In this document: positions 17,938-26,393 of the stretch, piece by piece
How the letters are laid out: each line of letters begins with the position of its first letter
Numbering within the stretch: position 1 is the stretch's first letter
DNA from: an alpha proteobacterium U9-1i
GTDB lineage: Bacteria; Pseudomonadota; Alphaproteobacteria; Caulobacterales; Aquidulcibacteraceae
Assembly: GCA_000974665.1 (NCBI GenBank)
Contig: BBSY01000003.1
Span: forward strand, 1,054,001 to 1,118,000
Length of the DNA: 64,000 nucleotides
Reading direction: 5' to 3'
Translations under genes and position numbers: made by a program
The notes under the pieces: model-generated
Seen by the model: the letters and a program-made list of their open reading frames with translations, nothing else
Database searches by the model: none
What the model was told of the DNA's origin: nothing

Positions 17938-20931
17938 TTGACCAAAACCGTCAAGCGCGCGGAGCGCGTTTCGCATTGGATTGCCGGCCTGTTGTTGGGC
18001 GTGTCGCCATTGGCGTTGGCGCATGACGCACGCGCTCAGGCCAATGGCGCTTCGGTCTCCGAGGAAACTCGGATTGAATACGACATCCCCGCTCAGCCGC
18101 TCTCAAGCGCGTTGGCATTATACGCGCAACAATCCAGGCTAAGTACGCTTGTCCCAACAGATCGCCTTGCGGGCCAATTCGCGCCCGCCGTACGTGGCCG
18201 ATTAACGCGTGAAGAAGCGTTGTCACGATTACTTTCCGGGTCGAATTTGCGAGGGGAACTTACACCCGCAAATACGCTTGCGCTGGAGCAAGATCAGAGC
18301 CCCCAGCTCGACAGCGCGAACGCTGAGGCGCGCGTTCGCGCCGAAGCGACCACCGGCGCCCAGGCGGACGAGGAAATCGTAGTCACCGGGACCCGTATCC
18401 GCGGTACGGCCCCTGTCGGATCTAATGTGGTCACCATCGACCGGGCCGAGATTGAGCAAAGCGGCCTCTCCACCACTGAAGAACTGATGCGGACTTTGCC
18501 ACAAGTGTTCAACGGTGGATTCGCTCAGCACATCTCTTTCCAGAACGGCAATATCGGCGGCGGTTCTGGTCTCAATCTGCGCGGACTAGGCGCGGACGCG
18601 ACCCTGACCCTGGTCAACGGTCGGCGTCTTCCGGTCATGGGCCTGCGCGGCAACTTCACCGACATATCGAGCATTCCCGCGAGCGCCATCGAACGCATTG
18701 AAGTACTGCCCGACGCCGCGTCGGCCATCTACGGCAGCGACGCCGTCGGCGGCGTCGTCAATTTCATTTTGCGGCGCGATTTCGAAGGTTTCGAATTGGG
18801 CGCCCGGTTGGGGGCAGTCACTGACGGCGACCTGGAAGAAATGCGCATTGGCGCGGCAGCGGGCCGACATTTTGGTCCCTTGCGCCTTTTTGGCGCTTAC
18901 GAATTCTTCGATCGGACCGCGCTTCAAACCGAAGACCGGGACTACCTAGCTGACAGCGACCTTCGCGCGCTGGGAGGCGCCAATTTTGACTCGCTGCGGG
19001 GCAATCCCGCGACATTGATCGTAAGCGGGCTCGGCAACTTTGGTGTGCCGTTCGGGCAAGACGGGAGAAACATCCGCCAGACCGACCTGATCGCCGGCCT
19101 GGTCAATACCGCCAACGCAAATGAAGGCCTCGACGCCCTTCCCGAAATTGAGCAGCACGCCGTCGTGTTGAGCGCCGAACTCGACCTTTCGCCAAACATG
19201 CTGATCTTCGCCGACGGCCGCTATGCGTCGCGTAGTTTTCTGTCAGCGAACGCACACACCACACAGCGCATCACCATCCCCGCTAGCAACGCGTTCAGAG
19301 CGCGCAACAATCTCTTTCCTGGCCGCACTGTCCAGGCCGACTACGACTTCTATCGCGACCTCGGCCCCCGTCTGGAAGATGGTGAAACAACAACGCTCGA
19401 CTTGGCCGCCGGACTGCGCTGGGACCTGAGCGAAGCTTGGCTCCTTGAGCCGCAATTGGCCTATGGGCGCATCGCCAGCGATCACACCAGACGCAACTTA
19501 ATCAACATGCCGGCGCTCACCGCCGCGCTCGCCAGCAACGATCCCAACATCGCCTTTAACCCGTTCGGCGACGGCGCCTTCACCAATCCGGCAACCATCG
19601 CGTCGATCCGTGGCTTTGGCCACAGCGACCTTTTGTCGGAAACCTGGAGCGTGTCCCTCAAAGCCGACGGACCGCTCTTCTCTTTACCGGCCGGCGATGT
19701 TCGCTTGGCGTTGGGGGGCGACTATCGCCACGAATTTTTCGAGATCAGCGAAGTGAGCTTCACCACAACGGCCGCGCCGACGCCGTCGACTTCGAGCAAG
19801 AACGACCGCAACGTCGAGGCCGCGTTCGCTGAAGTGTTAATCCCCCTGTTTGGTCCAGGATTGCCTCCGCCGATCGGTGAGCGCGTCGATCTTTCGCTAG
19901 CTGGACGATATGAGCGCTACAGCGACTTCGGCGAGACGTTCAATCCGAAGGTTGGCCTTCGGTGGGACCTTTCAGATGCGCTGAGCTTGCGCGCCTCTTA
20001 TGGCCAGTCTTTCCGAGCCCCCAATCTCTCCGATTTAGATCCAGATGGCACGCTGGCGCGCCGGCAAGTGCGCGGTCTCAACATCACGGATGCAGGCGCC
20101 CCCAGCGGACGCAGCAACATCATCTTGGTACTTGGCGCTAATCCCGACCTGCAAGAGCAACGCGCTGAAAGCTGGTCGGCGGGCGCAACCTATGCGCCGC
20201 CCGCCTCGGGCTTTCGCGCCGACCTCAATTACTTCGACGTCCGGTTCTCCGATCGCATTGCCAGCATCACCAACATCGCAGGGGCGCTCAATCCCGCGTC
20301 CGAGTTTGCGTCACTAATCGATCGCAGCCCCGATCCATCCGAGATCGCTACGCTTCTTGCCGAAGCGCAGGCGCTCGGCACTAGCGGCGGCTTCAGCGCG
20401 AGCGATATCACCGTCATCGTCGATGCGCGTTCCACCAATCTGGCGCGTACGGACGTGCGCGGCATGGATTTGGCGATGTCGTATACAACAGACATCGGTC
20501 CTGGCGAACTCACGCTACGAGCGGACGCCACCTACCTGATTGACTTTCTGCGCGCGGCTTCCCCCCTCGCGAACGCGGTCAATGTCGTGGACACGGTTGG
20601 CAACCCGGTGGACCTCAAGGCGCGCCTCGGCGCGACCTATGACATCGGCCGTTTCAACGCCTCGGCCTTCGTCAATTACACCGACGAGTTTACCGACAAT
20701 CTGAGCACGCCCTCCCGGGCGGTCGATGCGTGGACGACGATTGACTTGCACCTGGGATGGCGGCTTGGCCCGTCCGATAGCGGCCGAGGTCCTGAACTGT
20801 CGCTCTCGGTTGTCAATGCGTTGGACGAGGATCCGCCCTTCGTCAACAACGCGGCGGGCGTTGGGTACGATCCAAGTAACGCCGATCCTCTTGGCCGTTT
20901 CGTCGCCGTTGAGCTGCGGACTCGCTTCTAG
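17938..20931 (+). CDS. TonB-dependent receptor with STN signalling domain, lasso module 1
   Basis: About 997 residues. A signal peptide ending AHDARAQA is followed by an STN domain (EYDIPAQPLSSALALYAQQSRLSTLVPTDRLAG), a linker, the plug (DEEIVVTGTRIRGTAPVGSN ... LRGLGADATLTLVNGRRLP ... SAIYGSDAVGGVVNFIL) and a 22-strand barrel ending VAVELRTRF. No ATG fits. TTG 17938 has GGAGG 5 nt before it; GTG 17932 and TTG 17902 are in frame. The STN domain signals to FecR. The place directly before a lasso isopeptidase (2 nt gap) points to lasso peptide import, as in astexin loci. Confidence 0.9.
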   Translation: MTKTVKRAERVSHWIAGLLLGVSPLALAHDARAQANGASVSEETRIEYDIPAQPLSSALALYAQQSRLSTLVPTDRLAGQFAPAVRGRLTREEALSRLLSGSNLRGELTPANTLALEQDQSPQLDSANAEARVRAEATTGAQADEEIVVTGTRIRGTAPVGSNVVTIDRAEIEQSGLSTTEELMRTLPQVFNGGFAQHISFQNGNIGGGSGLNLRGLGADATLTLVNGRRLPVMGLRGNFTDISSIPASAIERIEVLPDAASAIYGSDAVGGVVNFILRRDFEGFELGARLGAVTDGDLEEMRIGAAAGRHFGPLRLFGAYEFFDRTALQTEDRDYLADSDLRALGGANFDSLRGNPATLIVSGLGNFGVPFGQDGRNIRQTDLIAGLVNTANANEGLDALPEIEQHAVVLSAELDLSPNMLIFADGRYASRSFLSANAHTTQRITIPASNAFRARNNLFPGRTVQADYDFYRDLGPRLEDGETTTLDLAAGLRWDLSEAWLLEPQLAYGRIASDHTRRNLINMPALTAALASNDPNIAFNPFGDGAFTNPATIASIRGFGHSDLLSETWSVSLKADGPLFSLPAGDVRLALGGDYRHEFFEISEVSFTTTAAPTPSTSSKNDRNVEAAFAEVLIPLFGPGLPPPIGERVDLSLAGRYERYSDFGETFNPKVGLRWDLSDALSLRASYGQSFRAPNLSDLDPDGTLARRQVRGLNITDAGAPSGRSNIILVLGANPDLQEQRAESWSAGATYAPPASGFRADLNYFDVRFSDRIASITNIAGALNPASEFASLIDRSPDPSEIATLLAEAQALGTSGGFSASDITVIVDARSTNLARTDVRGMDLAMSYTTDIGPGELTLRADATYLIDFLRAASPLANAVNVVDTVGNPVDLKARLGATYDIGRFNASAFVNYTDEFTDNLSTPSRAVDAWTTIDLHLGWRLGPSDSGRGPELSLSVVNALDEDPPFVNNAAGVGYDPSNADPLGRFVAVELRTRF

Positions 20932-20933
20932 CC

Positions 20934-23039
20934 ATGCTGACATGGGCGATTGCCGCAGCGCTATCGTGTACGCCGCCGCAAACAGAGCCGGCGGCGACGG
21001 TGGGCGTCGCTGAGCTCATCTCCCTGCGCGACATTTCGGGTTTGAGTCTGTCCCCAGACGCAACTCGCGCGGTATATCAGGTTCAGCGAGCCGATGTCGA
21101 ACGCGACGACTATGACTCCGTGTGGTGCTTGGTCGACTTCGCTACTGGCGACATTAGCGAACTCAGCGATGGGGGCGCCATCGCGATGCCAGTTCTCGCC
21201 GGGCTTGGACGGCGAACCGGCATGTGGATGACGCTGCAGCCGCGTTGGACTGCTGACGGACGCACCGTCGCCATGCTCGTGCGCCGCGATGGGCGCATCG
21301 CATTGCAGACCTGCGAATTGCAGCGGATGCGCTGTCGACTTTTTATGACGAGCGGCGACGTTGAAGACTTGGTGTGGAGCGGCGATGGTCGGGGCATTCT
21401 CTTCACCAGCACACCGTCAGACGCACAGCGAGCAGCCGCACGCTCTGACGAGGGCGACCTCGGGTATCGCTTTGATGACCGGTTCGATGTGTTTCACGCT
21501 CTCTTTCCGCTCCGCGGTTTTGAGGCGAACCGCGAGGTGCGTTATATCGATGTGCCTGCGGGACGCGAACGCACCGCAAACGCGCAAGAGGTAGAACGCT
21601 TCCAGACGCATAGGCGCAGCCCCATTTCGACTACAATGGGCGCGGGGCGGAGCGCGACCCTGTTTGCATCCGCGCCTGTAACCCGGCCTGCCTTCTTGTC
21701 AGGGCGCGACGTGCGCGACTTCATCAGGCTTGGAGGCGACGGGGGCGCGTGGACTGAACCATCTTCCCCAGACGCGGCAGGAAGCGCACCACCGCTCACG
21801 CTTTTTGCCTCGCATGAAAGTCGTGATGTGCGGTGCGGCGCGCCGGAATGCGAAGGCTACATTGTGGAACTCGCCGCGCGTGACGAGACGAGTGTCCTCT
21901 TTGTTCGGCGCGAAGGTTGGGGGCTCAGCCGCCACGGCCTGTATCTTTGGGATATCGACACGAACACCGTCCGTCCGCTCGTCGTGACAGATGACGTCAT
22001 TCGCGTGTGCGCGCCGAGGCGCACGGATGCGATTTGTCTTCACGAGGGCCCGACGCGCCCGCGACGGATCATATCCGTGGACTACGCCAGCGGCGCAGTG
22101 CGAACGCTTGTCGACGCCAATCCGGCTCTGCCAGAGGCCGCCTTCGCGCCGGCGCGAAAGCTTGAATGGCGCAGCCCCAGGGGGGATGAATTGTTCGGCT
22201 ATTATCTCACGCCGCCCGATGCACGAGGTCCTCACCCGCTCATCATTGTGCAGTATCGCGCGACCGGCTTTCTGCGCGGCGGCGTCGGGGACGAATACCC
22301 CATTCAAGCTTTCGTGCGCGCCGGCTTTGCCGTGCTGGCGCTCGAGCGGCCCGACCCAATTGCGTTGCGCGCTGTTGTTCGGGATGCAGACGAGATCGAT
22401 CGGCGAGAATGGGAAGGACTTTCCGAGCGGCGCCGAACGTTGGCGGCGCTGACTTCCGGCATCGATCGTATGGTCGATATGGGAATCGCCGATCGCGCGC
22501 GCGTGGGCGTGACAGGTTTGAGCGACGGCGCCGAGACCGCTGTCTTCGGTCTTATCCATTGCGCCTGCATTGCCGCCGCGGCCATCAGCAGCGGCGTGCA
22601 CGACCCGATGTCGTACTACTTGACCTCAGACCGCCAGCGTGAGGCAATGCGCCTTCATGGGCGCGGGTCTGACGATATTCAGTTCTGGGACGATGTATCG
22701 CTGTCTCGACACGCCGCCCACGTAGCCGCGCCCATCCTGGCCCAAGTCGCCGATCGCGAAGCGCTCTTCATGTTGCAAGCGCAACGCACATTCTCCGACC
22801 TCAGCAAACCCTTCGATCTCTATGTGTTTCCTGATGAGTACCATGTAAAATGGCGGCCTCGACACCGGCTCGCCATCTACCAAAGGAGCCTCAGATGGTT
22901 CGAGTTCTGGCTGTTGCAGCGCGAGAGCGAGGACGCGGCGTTCGGCGATGAGTACGCGCGCTGGCGTGCCTGGCGTGTACTCCTAGCCGAGAGCGACGCC
23001 CCGCGGCAGATTGCGCAGCCAGGCCTCCACACTCAATAA
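20934..23039 (+). CDS. Lasso peptide isopeptidase (AtxE-like S9 family), module 1
   Basis: 701 residues: an N-terminal export signal, a seven-bladed beta-propeller part (residues about 30-420) and an alpha/beta-hydrolase part. The nucleophile is Ser530 in GLSDGAE, the acid Asp607 in VADREALF and the His637 in DEYHVKW. This spacing agrees with the triad known for astexin isopeptidase AtxE2. The enzyme hydrolyses the macrolactam bond of a threaded lasso peptide and is specific for the lasso shape. It follows the TonB receptor by 2 nt and its last 57 nt overlap the 3' end of the cyclase gene on the other strand. Confidence 0.88.
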   Translation: MLTWAIAAALSCTPPQTEPAATVGVAELISLRDISGLSLSPDATRAVYQVQRADVERDDYDSVWCLVDFATGDISELSDGGAIAMPVLAGLGRRTGMWMTLQPRWTADGRTVAMLVRRDGRIALQTCELQRMRCRLFMTSGDVEDLVWSGDGRGILFTSTPSDAQRAAARSDEGDLGYRFDDRFDVFHALFPLRGFEANREVRYIDVPAGRERTANAQEVERFQTHRRSPISTTMGAGRSATLFASAPVTRPAFLSGRDVRDFIRLGGDGGAWTEPSSPDAAGSAPPLTLFASHESRDVRCGAPECEGYIVELAARDETSVLFVRREGWGLSRHGLYLWDIDTNTVRPLVVTDDVIRVCAPRRTDAICLHEGPTRPRRIISVDYASGAVRTLVDANPALPEAAFAPARKLEWRSPRGDELFGYYLTPPDARGPHPLIIVQYRATGFLRGGVGDEYPIQAFVRAGFAVLALERPDPIALRAVVRDADEIDRREWEGLSERRRTLAALTSGIDRMVDMGIADRARVGVTGLSDGAETAVFGLIHCACIAAAAISSGVHDPMSYYLTSDRQREAMRLHGRGSDDIQFWDDVSLSRHAAHVAAPILAQVADREALFMLQAQRTFSDLSKPFDLYVFPDEYHVKWRPRHRLAIYQRSLRWFEFWLLQRESEDAAFGDEYARWRAWRVLLAESDAPRQIAQPGLHTQ

Positions 23040-24731
23040 GCCGACGATGCGAGGCAAATTTTCTGAGGCCCGCAATATGCTGGCTTCGCTCAATATGGCA
23101 GACAACACGTCGTGTGAAACAAGGCCGTGCCCAGCGAGCGCACCTTCTAGAAGGTATGCGCGCAGGAACGGAAGCTGCTGAAGCAGAACCTGAGCGAGGT
23201 AGGCGCTGGTCTGCCCTTTAGAGCGGCGCTGCAATACCTGTGGGGCGATGCGCCTGCCAAAGGCGTCTCGCACGAGGCCGCGGTCTTTCCCGCCGGGTGA
23301 CAGCACAAAGGTTGGCAGGCTGAGACACGCTTCAAGAACCGGTTGGGCGACAAGCGGATAGATATAATCGGCGTGCGAACGCCAATCGAAATAGTTGAGG
23401 CGATCTTCTATCAGCGCGAGATGCAGACGTTTGCCTGGGAGTAGACCTTCGGGCGCGTCCTCGACCGCCGGCAGAAGGCCAATAGCCTTGGAAGTGAGGT
23501 ACGTCGGATGAGTGCTGGGCGCCGCTGCATCGCGGCTCAGCGCCTGACGCCAAGCGCTAAACGCGCTTCCCCAAAATGGCGCGCCGGTCTCTGCGGCGTG
23601 CGACCAGCAGCGGCGCCAAAACCCGAGGCCCGGTCCGCGGGCAATCAAGCGATCGGCTAGCACGTCATTTCGCAATGTGCGGAAAAAAACGTTGTCTCCA
23701 CCCCGTCCTGAAAACAATGCCGTTAGACCGTGTTTAGCGGCGAAGGCAGCTTCGATCTCATCGGTCTCGCCATCAGCCAACCATAATGGCGGGTTGAGCG
23801 CCGGCTTCAACTGGACCGCGGCCTCAAGATTCACGCGCGAAGGATCACGCTGGGCCTCGCAAAGGGATGCGCCCGCGAACTCCGCCGCCGCGCGCGCGTA
23901 AGCGCGCTCATCTCCTTCCAGATTGGAGGTCGCGAAATTTATGGCGCGCACCCGCGATGGGTCAGGCATGCACGCAAGCACAATGCTTGAATCCAGCCCA
24001 CCTGAAAGGCGAAGACCGAACCGGGGAAAGCAATCGGCCCAGGCGCCACATGCCGTCTCCACAGCGCCCGCAAGCGAAGCTTTGGCCGCTTGCTGCTCGA
24101 TCGGCGCTGTCGCAAACGCTTCAGGGCGCCAGACCTGCTCGATGGACAGCCGTGATTGGCCGACACGAGCCACTGCGCCAGGCTTCAGTTCTGATACGCC
24201 CTCCAGGCCCGTCTTGGTCGTGATGTGACGGTTGTTCGCCAATCTCAGAGCTACATAGCCCCAGTCGACCTCGGTCGGTCCCAGTCCAACCGCATCAATG
24301 TCTTCACTGTGGGACAAAAAGATGAAGGCGTTGCCGCGCCTCGCAACGAAGCATGGCAGCGCGCCAGACGGGTCGCGAACAATGAAGACACATGCGTTGG
24401 GGACGTCACGAATGAAACAAACGTAACGGCCCCAAACACGCGTAAAGGCGACGGCCCCGCGACTCTCAATGAATTCTGCGTCGCGCAACTGCTCCGACTG
24501 AGCGCGAGATCCGCCCGCGAATACAGTCCCAATAAAGCTCACGTGCGCGCCAACGTGCAGGCCCTCCCCCGCGCTGGACCGGTGCGGCGCCTCCAGCACT
24601 GAGAGGCCAGGCGCATCGACACGATGCACCCAGTCGGAATGAGTGGTCGCTATGGCGGCAAGGACATCAGCGGCGTCCTTGGACGCGACTTCGGACTGAT
24701 AGCTCCAAACCAGCGCTATGAAACGGTTCAT
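22983..24731 (-). CDS. Lasso peptide macrolactam synthetase (cyclase, McjC/AtxC-like)
   Basis: 582 residues of asparagine-synthetase-B type. The N-terminal glutaminase-like half lacks the catalytic Cys2 (it starts MNRFIALVW), as usual in lasso cyclases. The ATP pyrophosphatase half has SGGLDSS at residues 243-249 and GRGGDNVFF near 350. It activates the Asp/Glu side chain as an acyl-AMP and closes the ring onto Gly1. It starts 2 nt after the B gene stop and is the last gene of the A1-A2-B-C unit. A remnant of a second, homologous cyclase lies at 36509-36871. Confidence 0.9.
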   Translation of the reverse strand: MNRFIALVWSYQSEVASKDAADVLAAIATTHSDWVHRVDAPGLSVLEAPHRSSAGEGLHVGAHVSFIGTVFAGGSRAQSEQLRDAEFIESRGAVAFTRVWGRYVCFIRDVPNACVFIVRDPSGALPCFVARRGNAFIFLSHSEDIDAVGLGPTEVDWGYVALRLANNRHITTKTGLEGVSELKPGAVARVGQSRLSIEQVWRPEAFATAPIEQQAAKASLAGAVETACGAWADCFPRFGLRLSGGLDSSIVLACMPDPSRVRAINFATSNLEGDERAYARAAAEFAGASLCEAQRDPSRVNLEAAVQLKPALNPPLWLADGETDEIEAAFAAKHGLTALFSGRGGDNVFFRTLRNDVLADRLIARGPGLGFWRRCWSHAAETGAPFWGSAFSAWRQALSRDAAAPSTHPTYLTSKAIGLLPAVEDAPEGLLPGKRLHLALIEDRLNYFDWRSHADYIYPLVAQPVLEACLSLPTFVLSPGGKDRGLVRDAFGRRIAPQVLQRRSKGQTSAYLAQVLLQQLPFLRAYLLEGALAGHGLVSHDVLSAILSEASILRASENLPRIVGLLSVEAWLRNLPRGVALG

Positions 24732-24733
24732 GC

Positions 24734-25378
24734 CTAGACGACCATGATTGGCGTATAACCGCGTGCGTGATCGGCGCTGTCATTCAGCACCTGGTCGCCC
24801 AGCTGCGCCCAGCAATGAGCGGCGAACGGCGCGCCCTTCACCGCGAAGACCCAGTCGACCGCTGCCCCGCGCGGACCCAGAAATAGAAGCAGCGCAAGCG
24901 TCTCGCGAAGGCACGCATTGCGCGCCGTCCCCAACGGGCGGCTCGCAGAAAAGGCGGCCGCCATGCGGACGATCGCTTCTTCAGATCGTTCGTGATTTTT
25001 TCGTCGCGCCCGCCGCTCGGAGACTATCGAACTGATATGGCTCCCGCAGAGCAGGCCCGACGCACGCCCGCGGCACAAAGCTGCGCGCGCTATGGAGAAA
25101 ACCTGAGGACGACTAGCGTAGACCTCGCGTGATGGCGTTGGGGCTTTCGCTAACGCAAGCGGACGCCCGGCGCCGTCCGCGAGCACGCGCGCCGCGCGGA
25201 GGCTTTGCACGACCTCCCCTGACAGCGGCGCGCGGCGCCTCAACTCATCGGCAAGGCGCAAGGACATTGCGCGGCTTAGTGCGCAGTAGCGATCGGCCTG
25301 GAGATCAAGGAAAACAATTGTCTCGTCGGCGAACGCCATGAACACATCAGCGCGCAATTGTGGTGTGGATCCGCTCAC
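24734..25378 (-). CDS. Lasso leader peptidase with N-terminal RRE (McjB-like)
   Basis: 214 residues in one chain. Residues 1-85 form a PqqD-like recognition element (ETIVFLDLQADRYCALSRAMSLRL) that binds the leader. The C-terminal half is a transglutaminase-like Cys protease. Cys156 (ARNACLRETL), His188 (FAAHCWAQ) and Asp200 (VLND) have the same 32 and 12 residue spacing as the triad of McjB. It cuts the leader after the conserved Thr-x to free Gly1. The start is a GTG 4 nt after the A2 stop, so translation is coupled to the precursor. Fused RRE-protease is the proteobacterial arrangement. Confidence 0.88.
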   Translation of the reverse strand: MSGSTPQLRADVFMAFADETIVFLDLQADRYCALSRAMSLRLADELRRRAPLSGEVVQSLRAARVLADGAGRPLALAKAPTPSREVYASRPQVFSIARAALCRGRASGLLCGSHISSIVSERRARRKNHERSEEAIVRMAAAFSASRPLGTARNACLRETLALLLFLGPRGAAVDWVFAVKGAPFAAHCWAQLGDQVLNDSADHARGYTPIMVV

Positions 25379-25382
25379 CGGT

Positions 25383-25478
25383 TCACATCAGCGGGTCGCG
25401 GTCCTCCATGAGATGATCTACCCCGCCTTGGGTCTCGGCCGACACCGCGCCCAGTTCGATTACTTCTTGAGCCGACAT
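25383..25478 (-). CDS. Lasso peptide precursor A2
   Basis: 31 residues. The leader (17 residues) ends EVIELGAVSAETQ, with Thr at position -2 as B proteases need. The predicted core is GGVDHLMEDRDPLM (14 residues). Gly1 can join Glu8 (ring of 8) or Asp9 (ring of 9), leaving a very short loop and tail. GGAG lies 6 nt before the ATG. It is 4 nt from the B gene and follows A1, with which it shares the core frame G-G-V-D-x-x-x-E-D-R-[DE]-P-L. Not experimentally shown; the call rests on motif, size and position. Confidence 0.85.
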   Translation of the reverse strand: MSAQEVIELGAVSAETQGGVDHLMEDRDPLM

Positions 25479-25512
25479 GTTTCACTCCGTCTCTTTTCGC
25501 CTGATAGAGCCA

Positions 25513-25537
25513 GCGCGCGGGAACACGTCCCGCGCGC
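25513..25537 (-). other. Strong intercistronic hairpin between precursors A1 and A2
   Basis: A perfect 10-bp stem, GCGCGCGGGA / TCCCGCGCGC, with a 5-nt loop, lies 13 nt after the A1 stop. No T-run follows on the minus strand, so it is not a classic terminator. It could stall decay or partly stop transcription, making A1 more abundant than A2-B-C. Confidence 0.75.
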
Positions 25538-25550
25538 CTCCTCGTGCCGC

Positions 25551-25661
25551 TTAGAAAAGCGGCTCACGGTCTTCGATTTCGGTGTCCACGCCACCGTGCG
25601 TTTGCTCGGAGACGGCGCCCAGTTCGATCGGGTCTTGTTCGAACGTGTTTTCGTCACGCAT
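25551..25661 (-). CDS. Lasso peptide precursor A1
   Basis: 36 residues. The 22-residue leader contains DPIELGAVSEQTH with Thr at -2. The predicted core is GGVDTEIEDREPLF (14 residues), with Glu8 or Asp9 as ring closing acid. AAAGGAGC is a strong ribosome binding site 6-8 nt before the ATG. The leader block IELGAVS is shared with A2, and residues 1-4, 8-10 and 12-13 of the core are identical in both. The core is acidic (five or six acid residues, one Arg). It is too short for standard gene callers and easy to miss. Confidence 0.88.
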   Translation of the reverse strand: MRDENTFEQDPIELGAVSEQTHGGVDTEIEDREPLF

Positions 25662-25732
25662 TGTCAAAGCTCCTTTGAAGGGCCGTGGCTCGGCCCAGGA
25701 GCGATGCTGCGCCTACTGGCGTCGATAAGAGA

Positions 25733-25742
25733 GTTTATAAAC
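25733..25742 (-). promoter_or_regulatory. Candidate -10 element of the precursor operon
   Basis: GTTTATAAAC is a 10-bp palindrome containing TATAAA on the minus strand, about 70 nt before A1. The same string TTATAAACT occurs in the luxR promoter at 28850-28859. No clear -35 box is seen, which suggests activator dependence. The 5' leader then holds a GGGCCG/CGGCCC hairpin (25680-25696) just before the ribosome binding site. Confidence 0.4.
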
Positions 25743-25772
25743 GTGAATATTTTGCGGGGTTCTAGCGGCGCG

Positions 25773-26393
25773 TCAGGCGCCGTTCGACGGCAGCCCTAGC
25801 AACGCCGCGCAGTCACGGATCGCCTTTGCGGCCGCCACGCGTTTGTCATGGTAAAGCCGGAGTGCGATCTTCAAGCCGCCGACGTCGCCCTTTTCTATAG
25901 CTTGATCTAAGGGAGTAAGTTCTTCCTCAACAGCAGCCCAAAGGTCGCGCTCCGCCACGCGCGCAATGTGTAACCTGTCATCGGCGTTGCGAGCTGACGC
26001 CACGAGTTCGCCGTGGGTGCCACTTTGTAACGCCGTCAACAGCGCAGCCGTACGGTCCGGATAGTCGCGGGCAACAACCTTTATGGGCGAGCTCAATGAG
26101 CTTACACTGTTCAGTGCAAGCTCTGCGAGCTCACCACGCCATCGATAGAGATCGCGCAATCCGCTTTCACTCCACATCGCCACGCTGAACCCGTGTGAAG
26201 GCCGGAAGGCCACAAGCCGCTCGGCCGTGAGGCGCAGCAATGCTTCACGCACGGGCGTTGTCGAGACGGCCAGGTCCGTAGCAATCGCACTTGCGTCAAG
26301 ACGCTGACGCAGCCGAAAGCGCCCGGCCATCAGCCTTGCCTTGATCTCCTGGTAAGCCCGCTCCGATGTTGGCGTCTCAGGCGTCCTCGCCAT
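25773..26393 (-). CDS. GntR/FadR-type transcriptional regulator
   Basis: 206 residues. Winged HTH: SERAYQEIKARLMAGRFRLRQRLDASAIATDLAVSTTPVREALLRLTAERLVAFRPSHGFSVA, followed by an all-helical FCD-like ligand domain from about residue 75. FCD domains bind small carboxylates, often with a metal. It overlaps the dioxygenase gene by 17 nt and ends about 110 nt before the lasso precursors, so it may control the dioxygenase, the lasso unit or both. The expected FCD metal ligands are not clear by eye. Confidence 0.85.
   Translation of the reverse strand: MARTPETPTSERAYQEIKARLMAGRFRLRQRLDASAIATDLAVSTTPVREALLRLTAERLVAFRPSHGFSVAMWSESGLRDLYRWRGELAELALNSVSSLSSPIKVVARDYPDRTAALLTALQSGTHGELVASARNADDRLHIARVAERDLWAAVEEELTPLDQAIEKGDVGGLKIALRLYHDKRVAAAKAIRDCAALLGLPSNGA

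Noticed and set aside
21699-22601. A 300-codon minus-strand frame inside isopeptidase 1
   Set aside because: It lies antisense to the hydrolase domain that carries the catalytic Ser; no domain is seen in it.
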